Assembly (NCBI GenBank): GCA_030248215.1
Contig: JASANG010000440.1
Location: 459,917 to 523,916 of the forward strand
Reading direction: 5' to 3'
Source of the DNA: Enoplolaimus lenunculus
Lineage: Eukaryota; Nematoda; Enoplea; Enoplida; Thoracostomopsidae
Length of the DNA stretch: 64,000 nucleotides
Every line of letters begins with the position of its first letter. The stretch's first letter is position 1. Shown here in pieces: positions 53,843 through 64,000 of this stretch. The position numbers and the translations under genes were made by a program. A model generated the notes under the pieces. The model saw only the letters and a list, made by a program, of their open reading frames with translations. It did not search any database and was not told the DNA's origin.

Positions 53843-55341
53843 GTTGCTCAAGAGCAGTGATTTGTAAGCGAACTAAACTTCTTAATCCGACAATTCCACC
53901 TGTAACGTTGAACAAACAACAATTTAACACGCAACCTATTTGCCAAACACCCACAAGCAATCGCCAATTGAAGACTGATGGCTATTTTAAACCACTCAAG
54001 CATCCTACATACACAGACAATCAAAGGCGTAACCGTAATTTCATTTCGGCTGGGTATAACTTCAAACAAGGATTTTACCGGCAAGCGAAACGAGCGAGAA
54101 ATATATTTTGACCCATAAACCTGATCTCCGGTTTGATTCCAATTCGAAAAAAATGAAATACATTTTCTTTTTTACAAATTTAAACGGGGTCGAATATGTA
54201 CAGCACCACTTTAAGCGTTACGTATACACAGTCCATCAATGCGAACTATTGTGTGACACATGTATGCGGAAAAAACCCCCTGTGTACATCGCGGTGTCTC
54301 GAATGGCTCAGGCCTACAGAAAACAAACAGATTTCGGTTGTTTTTGTTGACAAAACGTGATTCGATCGAGAAAACTACGACGACAACATGGTTTGGGTTT
54401 GCCTGCAGACCGAAAAAAATACCCATAAAAACATCAGGCAAATTAAAGAATAAACGTATTTTGGGCAAATTTTCACATGGATTTAATTTCGTCAATTCTA
54501 AAGCAAACATCAATTTCACAAGAGACCGTAGAACCACGCGTATTATAGCCTGGCTCGGCTTGCTAAGGGTACGCTGAAAACTTTTCAAGAGGGGCACACA
54601 AGCGTTTCAGATCGCTCACAAGCATCGTTGAAATTTTTCTATAGGGGGTTAAACTTTGAAGGGGCGTGAGCATCTTCTGGCCAAGAGAAATTTTTTACAA
54701 TATTTCTAAGAACAGTAAAAAGTGTGAGTATTTTGAATTCGTTTACCAGTTTCAGGGAGTATGAACCCCTGTATACTCCATCTTACAGGCATTAAAACGT
54801 TCCATACGACACGTTTCCGAACCATCGCGTCACCGAATTCAATTGGGCAGAGAGTCCGGAATTGAGAAAACTGCTGAAAATAGTGATCCATGAGAAGAGG
54901 TTACACAACGGTCCAATCAGGCCATTTCTTTAACTGTCGCCAATAAATTCCGACTGAACACGGCTTTGGAACCAAAAGCCTCCCTTTCGATGGTTCGTCG
55001 TTGATTTGAGCCACGCCAGATTTTCAGAAGAAACGAATAAACATGGTAAAAAATGTAACCAATTTAAAAGTCAAATTTGAACAGCTGAAGTAAGTTTAAA
55101 TCAGTTGTGGCGTTCCAATACTTCACTTGAGGTGGTTAACTTCGTCTAAACTACTTTCGAATATATTGTGGTTGACCTGAATTAGATGGAAGCTAATTTT
55201 TATTTGCCTCTCCATAGGGTCTCCTTCGATTATGGATTGATATATGAACCAAGCCCCGTGTATACTTGGACTCCCATCCTTTCGCGTACGCCGTTCACTA
55301 AGCACGATACTTAATAGGTATATATGCTGTTGTACACTTCG
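53843..55341. other. Spacer with a family J copy
   Basis: A decayed family J copy lies at about 54545-54682 (AGAGGGGCACACAAGCG, AAATTTTTCTATAGGGGGTT). Frames at 53839-54111, 54108-54350 and 54260-54577 (plus) and 54211-54597 (minus) show no known motif. Confidence 0.35.
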
Positions 55342-55464
55342 ATCCATGTAAAGATCACTGACGAACTGTTTTTTGCGGGACTGCAATAGAGTAAGCTTAA
55401 ACTTTAGACTAATTTTTTGGTTACGCTTTAAAGGTTTATCGTTACGCTTGGTCTGCACATTGGT
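55342..55464. repeat. Type A MITE, partial
   Basis: GATCCATGTAAAGATCACTG at the left, then GGGACTGCAATAGAGTAAGC, with a short core and a worn right end (CTGCACATTGG). A decayed family G copy, about 55190-55690, surrounds it. Confidence 0.55.
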
Positions 55465-55797
55465 TTATACACGTTTATGAATATAGGTTATATGTACTTT
55501 GATTAATCAAATACGGTACTGAACTTTATTTGGTCCAAACCATTTGCGTACACTAAATAAATAATTAACATTTGCTAATTCTAATTACGATTTTCCATAT
55601 ATCCTCAAACTAGCAATATAAATTCCTATTGATTGAGACTCAAAATAGAAACCTCTGCTACTGCCATCCGACTCTTCATTCGGAACCTTACAGGAGTTAC
55701 ATTTGAAACAAATTTTTGCTGAAAACCGTCAATTTATCGTGGAACAATGACCCACACTGCAACTTTCAAATGCATAAAACCACAAGAAACATCACTA

Positions 55798-56045
55798 CAC
55801 TCAAAATAATATTTCTGATATTTAAGAAAAAATTTCTTACATTTGAGAAATATGATTTGCAAGGTGCACTTGAATAAAATTTCTGTTATAACAGAAATAT
55901 TTTCAAAAAACGTTTTGAAATAAAGTCTGACAATAAACGTTTTCCAGTTATTGATAGAAAAATTGTCTTAAATATCAGCAAAACTTTTCAGATTTGCCAC
56001 AGAAAACACTTTTATGAATAAATTCAGAAATACTTTTTTGTGTGT
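55798..56045. repeat. Family F MITE
   Basis: Ends CACTCAAAATAATATTTCTGA and, reversed, ACACACAAAAAAGTATTTCTG. The interior is rich in AGAAATAT and ATATTTCT words. Confidence 0.65.
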
Positions 56046-56312
56046 AAATTAGGGCCATCCAAAGAGCCGATCCCGAACAAACACAAGACACGCAAATGGC
56101 TCGTTTGCTCCGTAATGCCAGGAAACAATTATCGAAAGCTATCACAACAATTATACCCTAAGGCGCAGTTACCGTATACCTACAAGAGTGAATTCTATGT
56201 ATAAAACGAAAAGTTTTTTTGATTCCAAGGTCTATTTGAGTATTGTTATGCGGTATATTGTATGAATAATTTATTAAGACGTGGCTCGGAACGTATTGCC
56301 GCGTGTGCTGAT
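56046..56312. other. Gene-free spacer
   Basis: Nothing recognised. Confidence 0.35.
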
Positions 56313-56492
56313 ACTGGCGAATCCAAGGGTGTCACCCGGATCTACCCTCCCAACAGGACTAGAAAGTAAAGTTCCATGTTAAAATTTCGTATTAAAAATT
56401 GCACTTAGGCTTTTTGCTCGTTTTGGTCGCTAGTTTTTAGCCGTTTTGTATACTTCACGACTCCCGTCAGAAATTTTTGGATCCGCATCTTC
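56313..56492. repeat. Family C MITE, diverged
   Basis: Starts TGGCGAATCCAAGGGTG and ends AGAAATTTTTGGATCCGCATC. Confidence 0.55.
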
Positions 56493-56939
56493 GTTTGTAA
56501 GATTTTTTTAAGATATGTCAAAGTTATCGGTTCAAGCTTGTAGCCAGCCCAATAACATTATAAGGATGACTGAAAATATTTTGAACGGGGAAAGTGGGTA
56601 TTCTGAATATTGTAATGGCGAAGCTAAAAGTCTAAAATGAAGCCAAGGTTTATAGATACACAATGTCCTGAACTGTTCTGTGTGGAGGCGATCCCACCAC
56701 CCACCGACTAAAGGGACCGGCCTAAAAACGGCCTGCGCTGAAGAACAAAATACATTTTTTAAACTACACAGGATATAAGAACTTGAGTTGAATACAAAAC
56801 ATGCCGCTGCCATTTTAGCCGTTTCGCTCGCAAATTGCATCAATATATATTGCTAAAGATATCAGGAACGGATCGTTTCTCTACGGATCAGCGGGACTGC
56901 AATAGAGTAAACTTAAGCTTTTTACTAATTTTTTGATTA

Positions 56940-59434
56940 GGGTAAACTTGCCTAATATGGACACTTTTGACATTGTTATATTTAAAACACGTAACTCAAC
57001 TTTTAGTGTATGGACACAAAATCACCTTTATATGAACATAGGTTGGATATATGGACACTAGCTAATTATAGCTCACTTTTACTGAAATCGGATGAAATTT
57101 ATTTTCAAATATCCAAATTATACAACTAGCTATATGAGACAAAAGCACCAATCAATACTATGATGACAGTATAGTGTAATTTTTACAAAATTTAGGACAA
57201 AATAATTTATTATGTGATTTTTCCAGCAATTATTAAAATTTGTTCACTTCTGCTTAATGCTGCAACTGAATTGACAAAATTTTTATTTAAAACTACCTAA
57301 TTCACTGCACAATATACCAAGACTACTGCTTCAAACATTAGATTTTAGTTGACACATAATATTTGGTATACAAGCTTTACAGAAAAAAACACCTCTGGTA
57401 GGCAAACCACAGGTCTCATGAACGCATTTATTGCACTCCATGCACCAAACCCAGTCCGTTGCACATGTTTCTTTATAGTAATCCCCATTGCAAATCACGC
57501 ACAAAAAAGATTTTTTCCCTTTTGATCGCTTCGCAATACATTTGCGCTGATTAGGCATACTATTGTTGGCACTGTTAGCTTTATCTGGGCTATTGGAGTT
57601 TATATGAGCTTTAACCGGCTTCATTTTTGCCAAAACTTTCGCCGCTGTGTCAGCATTAGCGTTCAATGGCGGAAGCAAAGAGTCAAATCGAACACGTTCC
57701 GGCATAGCTAAAGATAATGTTGTGTTTAGTTCTGGTGATATAGTTCCAGAACTACTTTTATCCAAACCGCAACACTCGCTAACACTAGAACAATGAGTTT
57801 GTTCCGGTGAAACCTGTTGTTCTGAAGCAGTATACGTTTCATCGTGTGAAGTTGCATTTCCAAATACTTCGTCAGTGCTATCTTCTAAAGCTGCCGCAAC
57901 TGCAGTTTGAACCGAATGTAAGGGACTGCTATTCACTTGGTCAACGTTGAATACGACATGACTAGGTTCCTCTTGCAATATGTCACGACCGTCGGCGTGA
58001 GTTATGTGACTTTGAACGGATGCTTCTTCCTGTTGCATATTTTCAAAGCTACCCTGACTTCTACCAAACATACCCGCAAGCGATTTCGTGGTTTCGATAC
58101 ACTGGACCCATCGTCGACGCAGTGTACTACGTGGAACATTAAATTCTTTTGCAATAGTTTGCAATCCACTAAAAGATCCTGAAACAAACCACAAATGCCT
58201 TGGAGCAAAAAAAGCCGAATTTATGTGCAATCATTACAAAAGTTAAAGAACGGACAACATTGCACAATTGAAACAGTAAATATGCCAACATGAGTCCGAA
58301 TATGTCACTGCGTAAAATTTGCACAAGCAGCACGAGCGCAAAATTGTACAACATACCTAGCGCAGCAGGACGATTTGCTTTCGGCAAATTGCCTAGCTCA
58401 TCGTCCAATTTTTTCAAAGCTGCTTTTAAATTGTCCGGTTTCCATTGAAGACGTTTCATTGGCGCCTGCAATTATATTTCTAATACTTAACTTCAATCTA
58501 TCGGGTCAAAGAACATAACATTGGAACTGGCAAAATACGGAGTTAAAGCAAGATACAGGTTAAATCTAAAAACACACATTAAAATCGCTACAACATCGCC
58601 AAAGAGGCTAATCAAATTCTACGCGACAAAAGCTTTGAATAACGGCAAAAACTTAGTAAGTTTACAAGAGCGTGAGAGCGTTTCTTCAATTGCCATGCGC
58701 TTAAGCTTACATTATCATACATATACTCAATAGGCATTTTGTATGTCCGAACTGATGGCCGAAAATAACACACAACTTACATTTTCAGGGTTTTCATCAG
58801 ATCTTGTTTTTATTAAAGGTTTCCGAGCCAATTTTAAACGAGTTCAATGTGAATCAACCATATTCCTAGCGTATTTTACCCGAGCCATTATTCTACTTAT
58901 AGTTATAATTAGAAATTACGTGCTGAAATTTAAAACTGTCCATAAAGACATAAGAAATATCTACTGTTCATATAACTAAAGTGGTGTTCATATTTTTAAG
59001 AAAGTGTCCATATTACACGAAGCTATAAAAATTGAGGGTATCGCTGCAAAACTCCCCAAAACAAATTTTCTTTTTGGATAACGCAATTACAAAGAACACT
59101 ATCTGATAGAGCAAGCAATTTGCTTGCCGGTGATGTAAAATTTTTCTACTTAATATCATATTTATACATAGTTTTTTGCAGCATGCTCTTAGCATTTTAA
59201 CATTCGTTCTTAGCCTATTTTATAGCTATGTTGCTGCTGAGCGCGTTAAAATGACGTCATTTATTACTAGCTAGTAATACATCTTTATGTTTGACGTTAG
59301 TTTAAAGAGCGTTTCGAGCTCTACATGTCCATATAAAAATCAAAGCGAAATATACACATTTACACATAGAAAACTGGTAAAGTTTGTTAGAAGTGTCCAT
59401 ACATGTAAAGTGACCATACAAGGCAAGTTTACCC
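56940..59434. mobile_element. Pogo/Tigger-like DNA transposon lacking a DDE domain, 2495 bp
   Basis: Inverted ends GGGTAAACTTGCCTAATATG and, reversed from the right, GGGTAAACTTGCCTTGTATG, flanked by TA duplications (56938-56939 and 59435-59436). Both subterminal regions carry repeated TATGGACAC or GTGTCCATA words (at least three on the left, about five close variants on the right), which look like transposase or host-factor binding sites. It encodes one spliced minus-strand gene (57331-58459) with a psq-type helix-turn-helix and a PHD-like finger but no catalytic domain, so it should depend on a relative for movement. The ends match well, suggesting a fairly young insertion. Confidence 0.85.
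57331..58459 (-). CDS. Transposon-borne psq-HTH plus PHD-like zinc finger protein
   Basis: Exon 1 is 58459-58357 and exon 2 is 58178-57331, minus; 951 bases, 316 residues, uninterrupted, with good splice sites (GTATGT donor; TTGTTTCAG acceptor) splitting a Gly codon. Residues about 6-53 form a pipsqueak-type helix-turn-helix like that of CENP-B/pogo transposases (WKPDNLKAALKKLDDE, then GLQTIAKEFNVPRSTLRRRW). A long Ser/Glu/Gln-rich linker follows, with VVFNVDQVN faintly recalling the first catalytic Asp region of pogo DDE domains. The C-terminus is a C4HC3-type finger: CVIC, WVWCMECNKCVHETC, FFCKAC. Full transposases of this class have a DDE core of some 200 residues between these parts; here it is absent. 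An upstream acceptor (TTGCAG at about 58470) suggests that a 5' exon may exist. The protein could act as a DNA-binding repressor or targeting factor. Confidence 0.75.
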
Positions 59435-59518
59435 TATTCTTAGGATTACACTTTAGGCTTACGATATGCTTATACTACGTACTATTACTACTATTACCGA
59501 TGAGTTCTATACAATGGC

Positions 59519-59825
59519 CGACAAAGTGAACTTTTCAACTGGCTCGAAACGGAACTCAAATTTTGCCTTGGGATTTAATGCTAAAATGCACCTGGCATCT
59601 CGTTGGTTTCGATCGCAAAGTCTAAGACGTTTTTAGGCTCAGGCAAGTCTTTAATTAACCTCAGGCACAGATAAGTCTGTTCCTAAACCTAAGCCTACAC
59701 CCGAGTCAACGCCATAACATTAAATGTGTGTGTGAAAAATGCAAAACAGCCATTATCAGCAAATATAGTTGGATTGCAAAGCTGCGAGGCGCAGATAGCT
59801 TGTGTACACTAAAAGATTACGGGCA
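59519..59825. other. Gene-free spacer
   Basis: Contains scattered TTTAGGCTCAGGC words (about 59630-59700) that may be a worn type A fragment; nothing else. Confidence 0.35.
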
Positions 59826-60181
59826 ATTTAAAGAACATAAGCGGAACAGTAAGCATATTCGTAGACTAAGCCTAAGAAAAAGCGTAAGAATGAGCATGTT
59901 CCTAAGCCTTAGCCTAAGCCTATTAGCCTAAGCCTATTCCTCAGCCTAAGCGTAATCATGAGCATATTTTTAGGCGTAAGCCTAAACCTAAGCGTCACAA
60001 TGAGAATATTAATAAGCCTAAGCCTAAGCTTAAACCCAAGCTTAAGCGTAATAATGAGCATATTGTTAAGCCTAAACCTAAACCTAAAGCGTAAGCCAAG
60101 CAAAAAATAATCTAAAGCATAAGTCTACCCTATTCTAATCCCACAGACAAACTCTCCGGCCCTGATCTTTTTACACGGGCC
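59826..60181. repeat. Type A TTAGGC-core MITE, reverse orientation
   Basis: TTTAAAGAACATAAGCGGAAC at the left, CCTGATCTTTTTACACGGGCC at the right. The core has several CCTAAGCCTAAGC blocks separated by AATGAGCATATT or close variants. Confidence 0.88.
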
Positions 60182-60863
60182 AAGATTACTATTAGCTTAA
60201 TAGTTCAAGCACACTTCATGCCTGGTTTTACAAAAAATTCTCAAAAAGTTTAAACCGAACCATCGCTAAAAAACTTTGAACATTAAACTGTCGACAATTT
60301 CACCTTGTATTGTATTTTATACAACTATGTCACATACGTAAAAAAAGTTGAAAAATGAAACATACAATCGCTACATAGATTTTAAACAAAAAATGTTAGA
60401 TGTAAAATCTGACAAAACAATCGACAGAGGCGGATAGGAACAAATGGATACAGGGGATTCTCGCGAAATTGCTGGTGAAACAAGAAAAAGCCCACATTGA
60501 ACCTGGATTAAAATAACTTTCTTGATCGTAAAAGGTTCAAAAATTTGCTTGTTTAAGTGATATATACCCATCTGAACTGAAATCCAGGATATACTGGGTG
60601 ATTTAAAAGACAATATATTCATTGTGATTCAACGCAATATACGGAACAAACAGACGTCTATGCGAAAGAGCATATAAACGTCTTATATACTCGAAAAAGC
60701 ATCTTTACAGGCCCAAAACGTTAAAAGTTGTGCCCTCCCAAATGGTAATCCTGGTTACGCTTCTGGGCAGAACCTCAATCCTGATTCATTTCAATCAGGT
60801 GAAACTACTGCCTTATATTGAAACATCGATAACAATTTGCAATAAACGATTAAGCCACTCGTC
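60182..60863. other. Gene-free spacer
   Basis: No gene or repeat recognised. Confidence 0.4.
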
Positions 60864-60997
60864 ATACCCCCGATTTGGGGGCCACCTCCAACAGGGCCCC
60901 CACTCTAACAAAAATCGCCGAAGTTTTAAAATGCGTCTGCCTTCTCATTCGCTTCGCTCGCGAGTTTGGGGTCCCCCACCCTGGAGTTTGGGGGTAA
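60864..60997. repeat. Small MITE with TACCCCC ends
   Basis: TACCCCCGATTTGGGGGCC at the left and GGAGTTTGGGGGTA at the right are inverted. The middle has ATTCGCTTCGCTCGCGAGTT. Confidence 0.55.
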
Positions 60998-61380
60998 TTC
61001 CACGCCTGTCTGCTCCGGCACTGCCCCCATCCTTGATTTGCCTTCGAATATATTTTTCATAGAAAAGACTAGAGGAAGAGGTATATAAGTGTTTTCATTT
61101 AATGTTACGGCAGAGATTGCGAGTGAAAATTTTATATGCTGCCAATCGTTAACCCTTTACTTTAACATAATGCGGACCCTACCCCCTGTTTTTAAGCCTC
61201 GTTTTGAACCTTTGCTGCAGTCTGTTTTATACATGGTGGTGTGTACAACTTAAACACAATGCGCATATTTTTGATTAAAATTAATATATTAGTTTTGACG
61301 TTTTTGACAGCGTTCTGCATGAAGATAACACAAAAAACGTGAAATATGTTAGTTTTTTGAAATTTCACAATTAGTTTTAC

Positions 61381-61632
61381 GCACCCATATATCGATCAGG
61401 AGTGGGACTGCGTTGCTATAGAGTAAACTTCGGTCTTAGATCTATTTTTTGCTTAAGCTTAATGTTAGCTTAAACTTGAGCATCAGCGGTGGATCAGTTT
61501 GGCAAACGTCATATGTCCCAAACTTCTTAGGGCAAAAATTAAGGTACTTGACTTGAGGATTTTACTATTTTATGACAAAAACTGTTCTCAGACTTGGGCG
61601 TTCACCCCCATTGCCCCCCTCTGTATCGACTA
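61381..61632. repeat. Type A fragment joined to a family C fragment
   Basis: The type A left part (ATCGATCAGGAGTGGGACTG, TTTTTTGCTTAAGCTTAATG) runs into a family C copy starting AGCGGTGGATCAG near 61485 and ending CCCCCTCTGTATCGACTACC. Confidence 0.5.
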
Positions 61633-62914
61633 CCGTTCCGGCACTGAGCTACACATCAGCCGTTTTGGTAAAACACGCAGATAGTACATTTTTGGTAAAA
61701 TTTCAATTTGGACCAAAACTGCAAAATTCAAAACAATACAGGCAATAACATAGTTAACTATTTGATATATTACGTTTCAATATTGTGTCGCATGTAAATA
61801 CATTTCCTACGCGCCACAATCAAATTTAAGCCAATTACTTGGTTAGCCAGCCAAACGATACTATACTTTGAATTTGAAATTTACACATTTTGGAGTGGTT
61901 TTTTCGGTTACTTTCTGTTCACTGGCTGTCCAAGGATGCGCTCCTGGGGCAGGCGGTTCTTTTTATCTCACATTTTGCACCTTTATCACATGGAAGCTGC
62001 AATTGTTCGATACGAAATTTAAAAACGCATGTTTCCAAAAGTTTAATTTCCTGCATACATTACCTTCTGTTTTGCTTTTATTTGTAGAAGACCTGGTGAA
62101 TGTTTGCATGCCTCACCTGTGACGGAATCAACTTCAATATCTGTTTTTCGTTTCTGTGTCCGTTTTTATTTTGATCACTGCTCGATTCTGTTTTTTACTA
62201 CGCGTTTACACCCTGTACGTAACTGCAGCACTGCCTGTCCGCTTAAAAATGGTCCTAATAAATTAAAGATAAACGAATACTAAACACCGGTGGATAGCGA
62301 CTCACAATAAAGTAGGATACAGTAACAATTTAATTTGAACTAAAATATAAACAACAACGAACACTCCTCTTTCATGCAGCCTATGCATTAAGTTATCATT
62401 TAGGCTCGATTTTCTTTTAGGAATTAAAAACAAAACAAATAAAATTCTTTTCGAATTTTAAGGAATCGTATCAAAAATAAAACGCTATTATAAGTTTTTA
62501 AACTCGTTTGTAAGCTTAAACACCAGAGTGTAACCAGATATCCGTTTATGTTTCCGGGAAAAGATGGTATCCGTTTTCGTTATAGAATAACGGGAATTCT
62601 GTTATTAGTATGCTGAAAATTAGTTATAAATATCACGTGTATGTCTCCACAATTTTTCATTGCAGAAATGCTGCGATGTTTTAAATGAAATAAAAATTAC
62701 AAAATTCATTTCGATGCATCCGCCATTTTCTTTAAAAATTTAAAAACCTGCGCTGCATTGCATTCAATAGCGATACTCGTGCTTTCACAGTCCACACCCG
62801 ACACGGTGTAAGCAAGATTAGAGTATAAACAATCATAAGCCTACACAATGTCGGCTGAAACGCGGAGCTAAAACGAGTTCACTCATATTTGTCCATCGAT
62901 TATAATCTTTGCTC
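61633..62914. other. Gene-free spacer
   Basis: AT-rich; frames at 61868-62122 and 61890-62087 are not recognised. A minus-strand segment near 62113-62180 ending at CACAG before GTGAGG has some exon character, but no partner was found. Confidence 0.35.
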
Positions 62915-63084
62915 GTATTCTCAAAATGTTCATAATCAATTTAACAATGAGTACAAAAATTTCGACCATAGTCGCACTTGAATTGGACTACTTCAGTCCA
63001 GATTTTCATAATTACCAAATGCCACGGTTCGCTTGTTTAAACACCATTACTAACTGGCGATAGGTCCTACACATATGAGAATAA
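62915..63084. repeat. Family I MITE, short copy
   Basis: Left GTATTCTCAAAATGTTC and, reversed from the right, TTATTCTCATATGTGTAGG followed by CTATCGCCAGTTAG. Confidence 0.55.
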
Positions 63085-63234
63085 GATGAGCAGTTATACT
63101 ATGCCATATTGTAGACAGAGGAAGTATCTGTTTAATACAGCTTCCACACTTAGTTCAGATTGCCAACACTAAGCGCTGAATCTAAGCCTAAGCGTAATAC
63201 CTGGGTTAGCGAACAAACCGCTCTAACACACATT

Positions 63235-63872
63235 TCAATCAGATTCGTCTTCTTCAGAGCTCGATGGTTCTTCATTCGCCCCGTTATTTTCCCCGTTTTC
63301 TTCGTCGATATCTTGTCCTCCCTCCTGACCAGTACTGCTTTCTTGGTCGCCATCGCTTGCTTCAGCCGTTTCTTGTTCTCCGCCAGCTTCTTGAGTGTCA
63401 CTCTGCGCATCTGCTTCACTTTCTGCATCATCTAAAAGCGAGCATTGCTATGTACATAGTTGGTCAAAATCCAAGAATCGATAATCACTCTGACAAAAGT
63501 TTGAAAATGAATACATTCTGTACGCGGTAGGTACACCATGAAAATGAAGGGGATCGGGCAAAAACGCATCGCGCTCTAGAACATTTTGTACTGGTCCACT
63601 CCACCACACCAAGAGTATATTAAGTTAAAAACGAAAACATAAAATGTTTTGTTTTGCCCAATGTTTTAAACATTCCCCGATGTGTTCTCAGTCCATTCGT
63701 ACACAATATAAGAAAATTGGATTCATTTGTCAAGGGCCATTATCAATTCTTTACCAAACGTAGAAAACACAAACGTTAATACCGTTAACTTTCTCCAGCA
63801 GAAGAGTGGCGCTTTACTCACCTCAATCACTTGAACTGATGTGATTATCGTCACTATTCGGCAAAAAAGCAT
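63235..63872 (-). CDS. Partial gene with strongly acidic C-terminal tail
   Basis: The last exon, 63431-63235 (minus), is the best supported: acceptor CGCTTTTAG, then about 64 residues dominated by Glu, Asp, Ser, Gln and Gly, ending EEPSSSEEDESD and a TGA. Two upstream exons fit in phase: 63573-63537 (RDAFLPDPLHFH) and 63872-63822 (MLFCRIVTIITSVQVIE, donor GTGAGT). Read from that ATG the protein is 94 residues, but the frame is also open upstream, so the gene may continue towards or past the window edge. The same last exon reads as a basic Lys-rich frame in another phase; I prefer the acidic one because it ends in a typical acidic C-terminus and joins the upstream exon in phase. Family not recognised. 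Confidence 0.4.
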
Positions 63873-64000
63873 TTTACGTTTAACGTTTACGCAATATTTT
63901 TTACCGATCCTAGCGGAGACCAATTAAGTGACGGAACTTTATTTCCCAAGCCACGTTTTTCCCCATAAACAGCTCAAATTCCAAATTCCTATTCGTGCTA

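Larger units (their letters stand above)
56850..59518. repeat. Type A MITE split by a pogo-like transposon
   Basis: The left half (56850-56939) has ATATCAGGAACGGATCG, GGGACTGCAATAGAGTAAAC and CTAATTTTTTGATTA. The right half (59435-59518) continues ATTCTTAGGATTACACTTTA and ends ATACAATGGCC. Removing the element at 56940-59434 and one TA gives a short type A copy. Confidence 0.8.

Noticed and set aside
53839-54577. Consecutive plus-strand frames of 90, 80 and 105 codons
   Set aside because: Different phases, no splice sites joining them and no recognisable domain; treated as chance or decayed sequence.
57937-58182. Plus-strand 81-residue frame inside the pogo-like element
   Set aside because: It is the antisense shadow of exon 2 of the transposon gene.
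1-64000. tRNA, rRNA, CRISPR, retroviral, LTR, Polinton or LINE genes
   Set aside because: No cloverleaf with all stems, no CRISPR-like regular spacer array, and no reverse transcriptase, integrase, capsid or envelope-like sequence was noticed in any frame.

Overview
The window is animal nuclear DNA: AT-rich, with short exons separated by GT-AG introns of a few hundred bases to about 2 kb. Three conserved metazoan genes can be assembled exon by exon with every splice phase closing: TMEM68 (minus, 4079-8325), NFS1 (plus, 10102-16874) and cyclin K (plus, 17945-23100). The proteins are clearly related to the vertebrate ones but divergent. Splice acceptors are variable rather than fixed TTTTCAG, so a marine invertebrate is likelier than a nematode. 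I cannot name the clade; a tunicate is only a guess.

Layout. 1-4 kb: a Harbinger-like MITE, a TTAGGC-core element, a 108-bp satellite and a mariner-type MITE. 4-23 kb: TMEM68 and NFS1 in divergent arrangement with 1.8 kb between start codons, then cyclin K behind NFS1 on the same strand. 25-28 kb: a minus-strand gene for a low-complexity Ser/Asn-rich protein I do not recognise. 28-64 kb: MITE-dense DNA with at least eleven short non-autonomous families, many copies each, several inserted into one another. It holds a two-exon four-helix membrane protein (40588-42022, minus), two isolated coding-like exons (36.7 and 37.2 kb, plus), a 2.5-kb pogo/Tigger-like transposon (56940-59434) encoding a spliced helix-turn-helix plus PHD-like protein without a DDE catalytic domain, and the 3' part of a gene with an acidic tail at the right edge.

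The host genes have unrelated jobs: ER acylglycerol synthesis (TMEM68), mitochondrial Fe-S cluster sulfur supply (NFS1) and RNA polymerase II CTD phosphorylation (cyclin K). No operon logic is evident, except for a possible 32-codon membrane micropeptide ORF just upstream of the NFS1 start.

The dominant unusual feature is a pair of MITE families (called A and B here) whose interiors are degenerate arrays of TTAGGC, the nematode-type telomere hexamer. At least 18 copies lie in this window and they act as landing sites for other elements. I saw no retrovirus, LTR element, Polinton or LINE coding sequence, no rRNA and no intact tRNA gene. Family letters A-L are labels made for this report, not published names. 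Repeat boundaries are read by eye and are good to a few bases where a target duplication is quoted, otherwise to about 10-20 bases.
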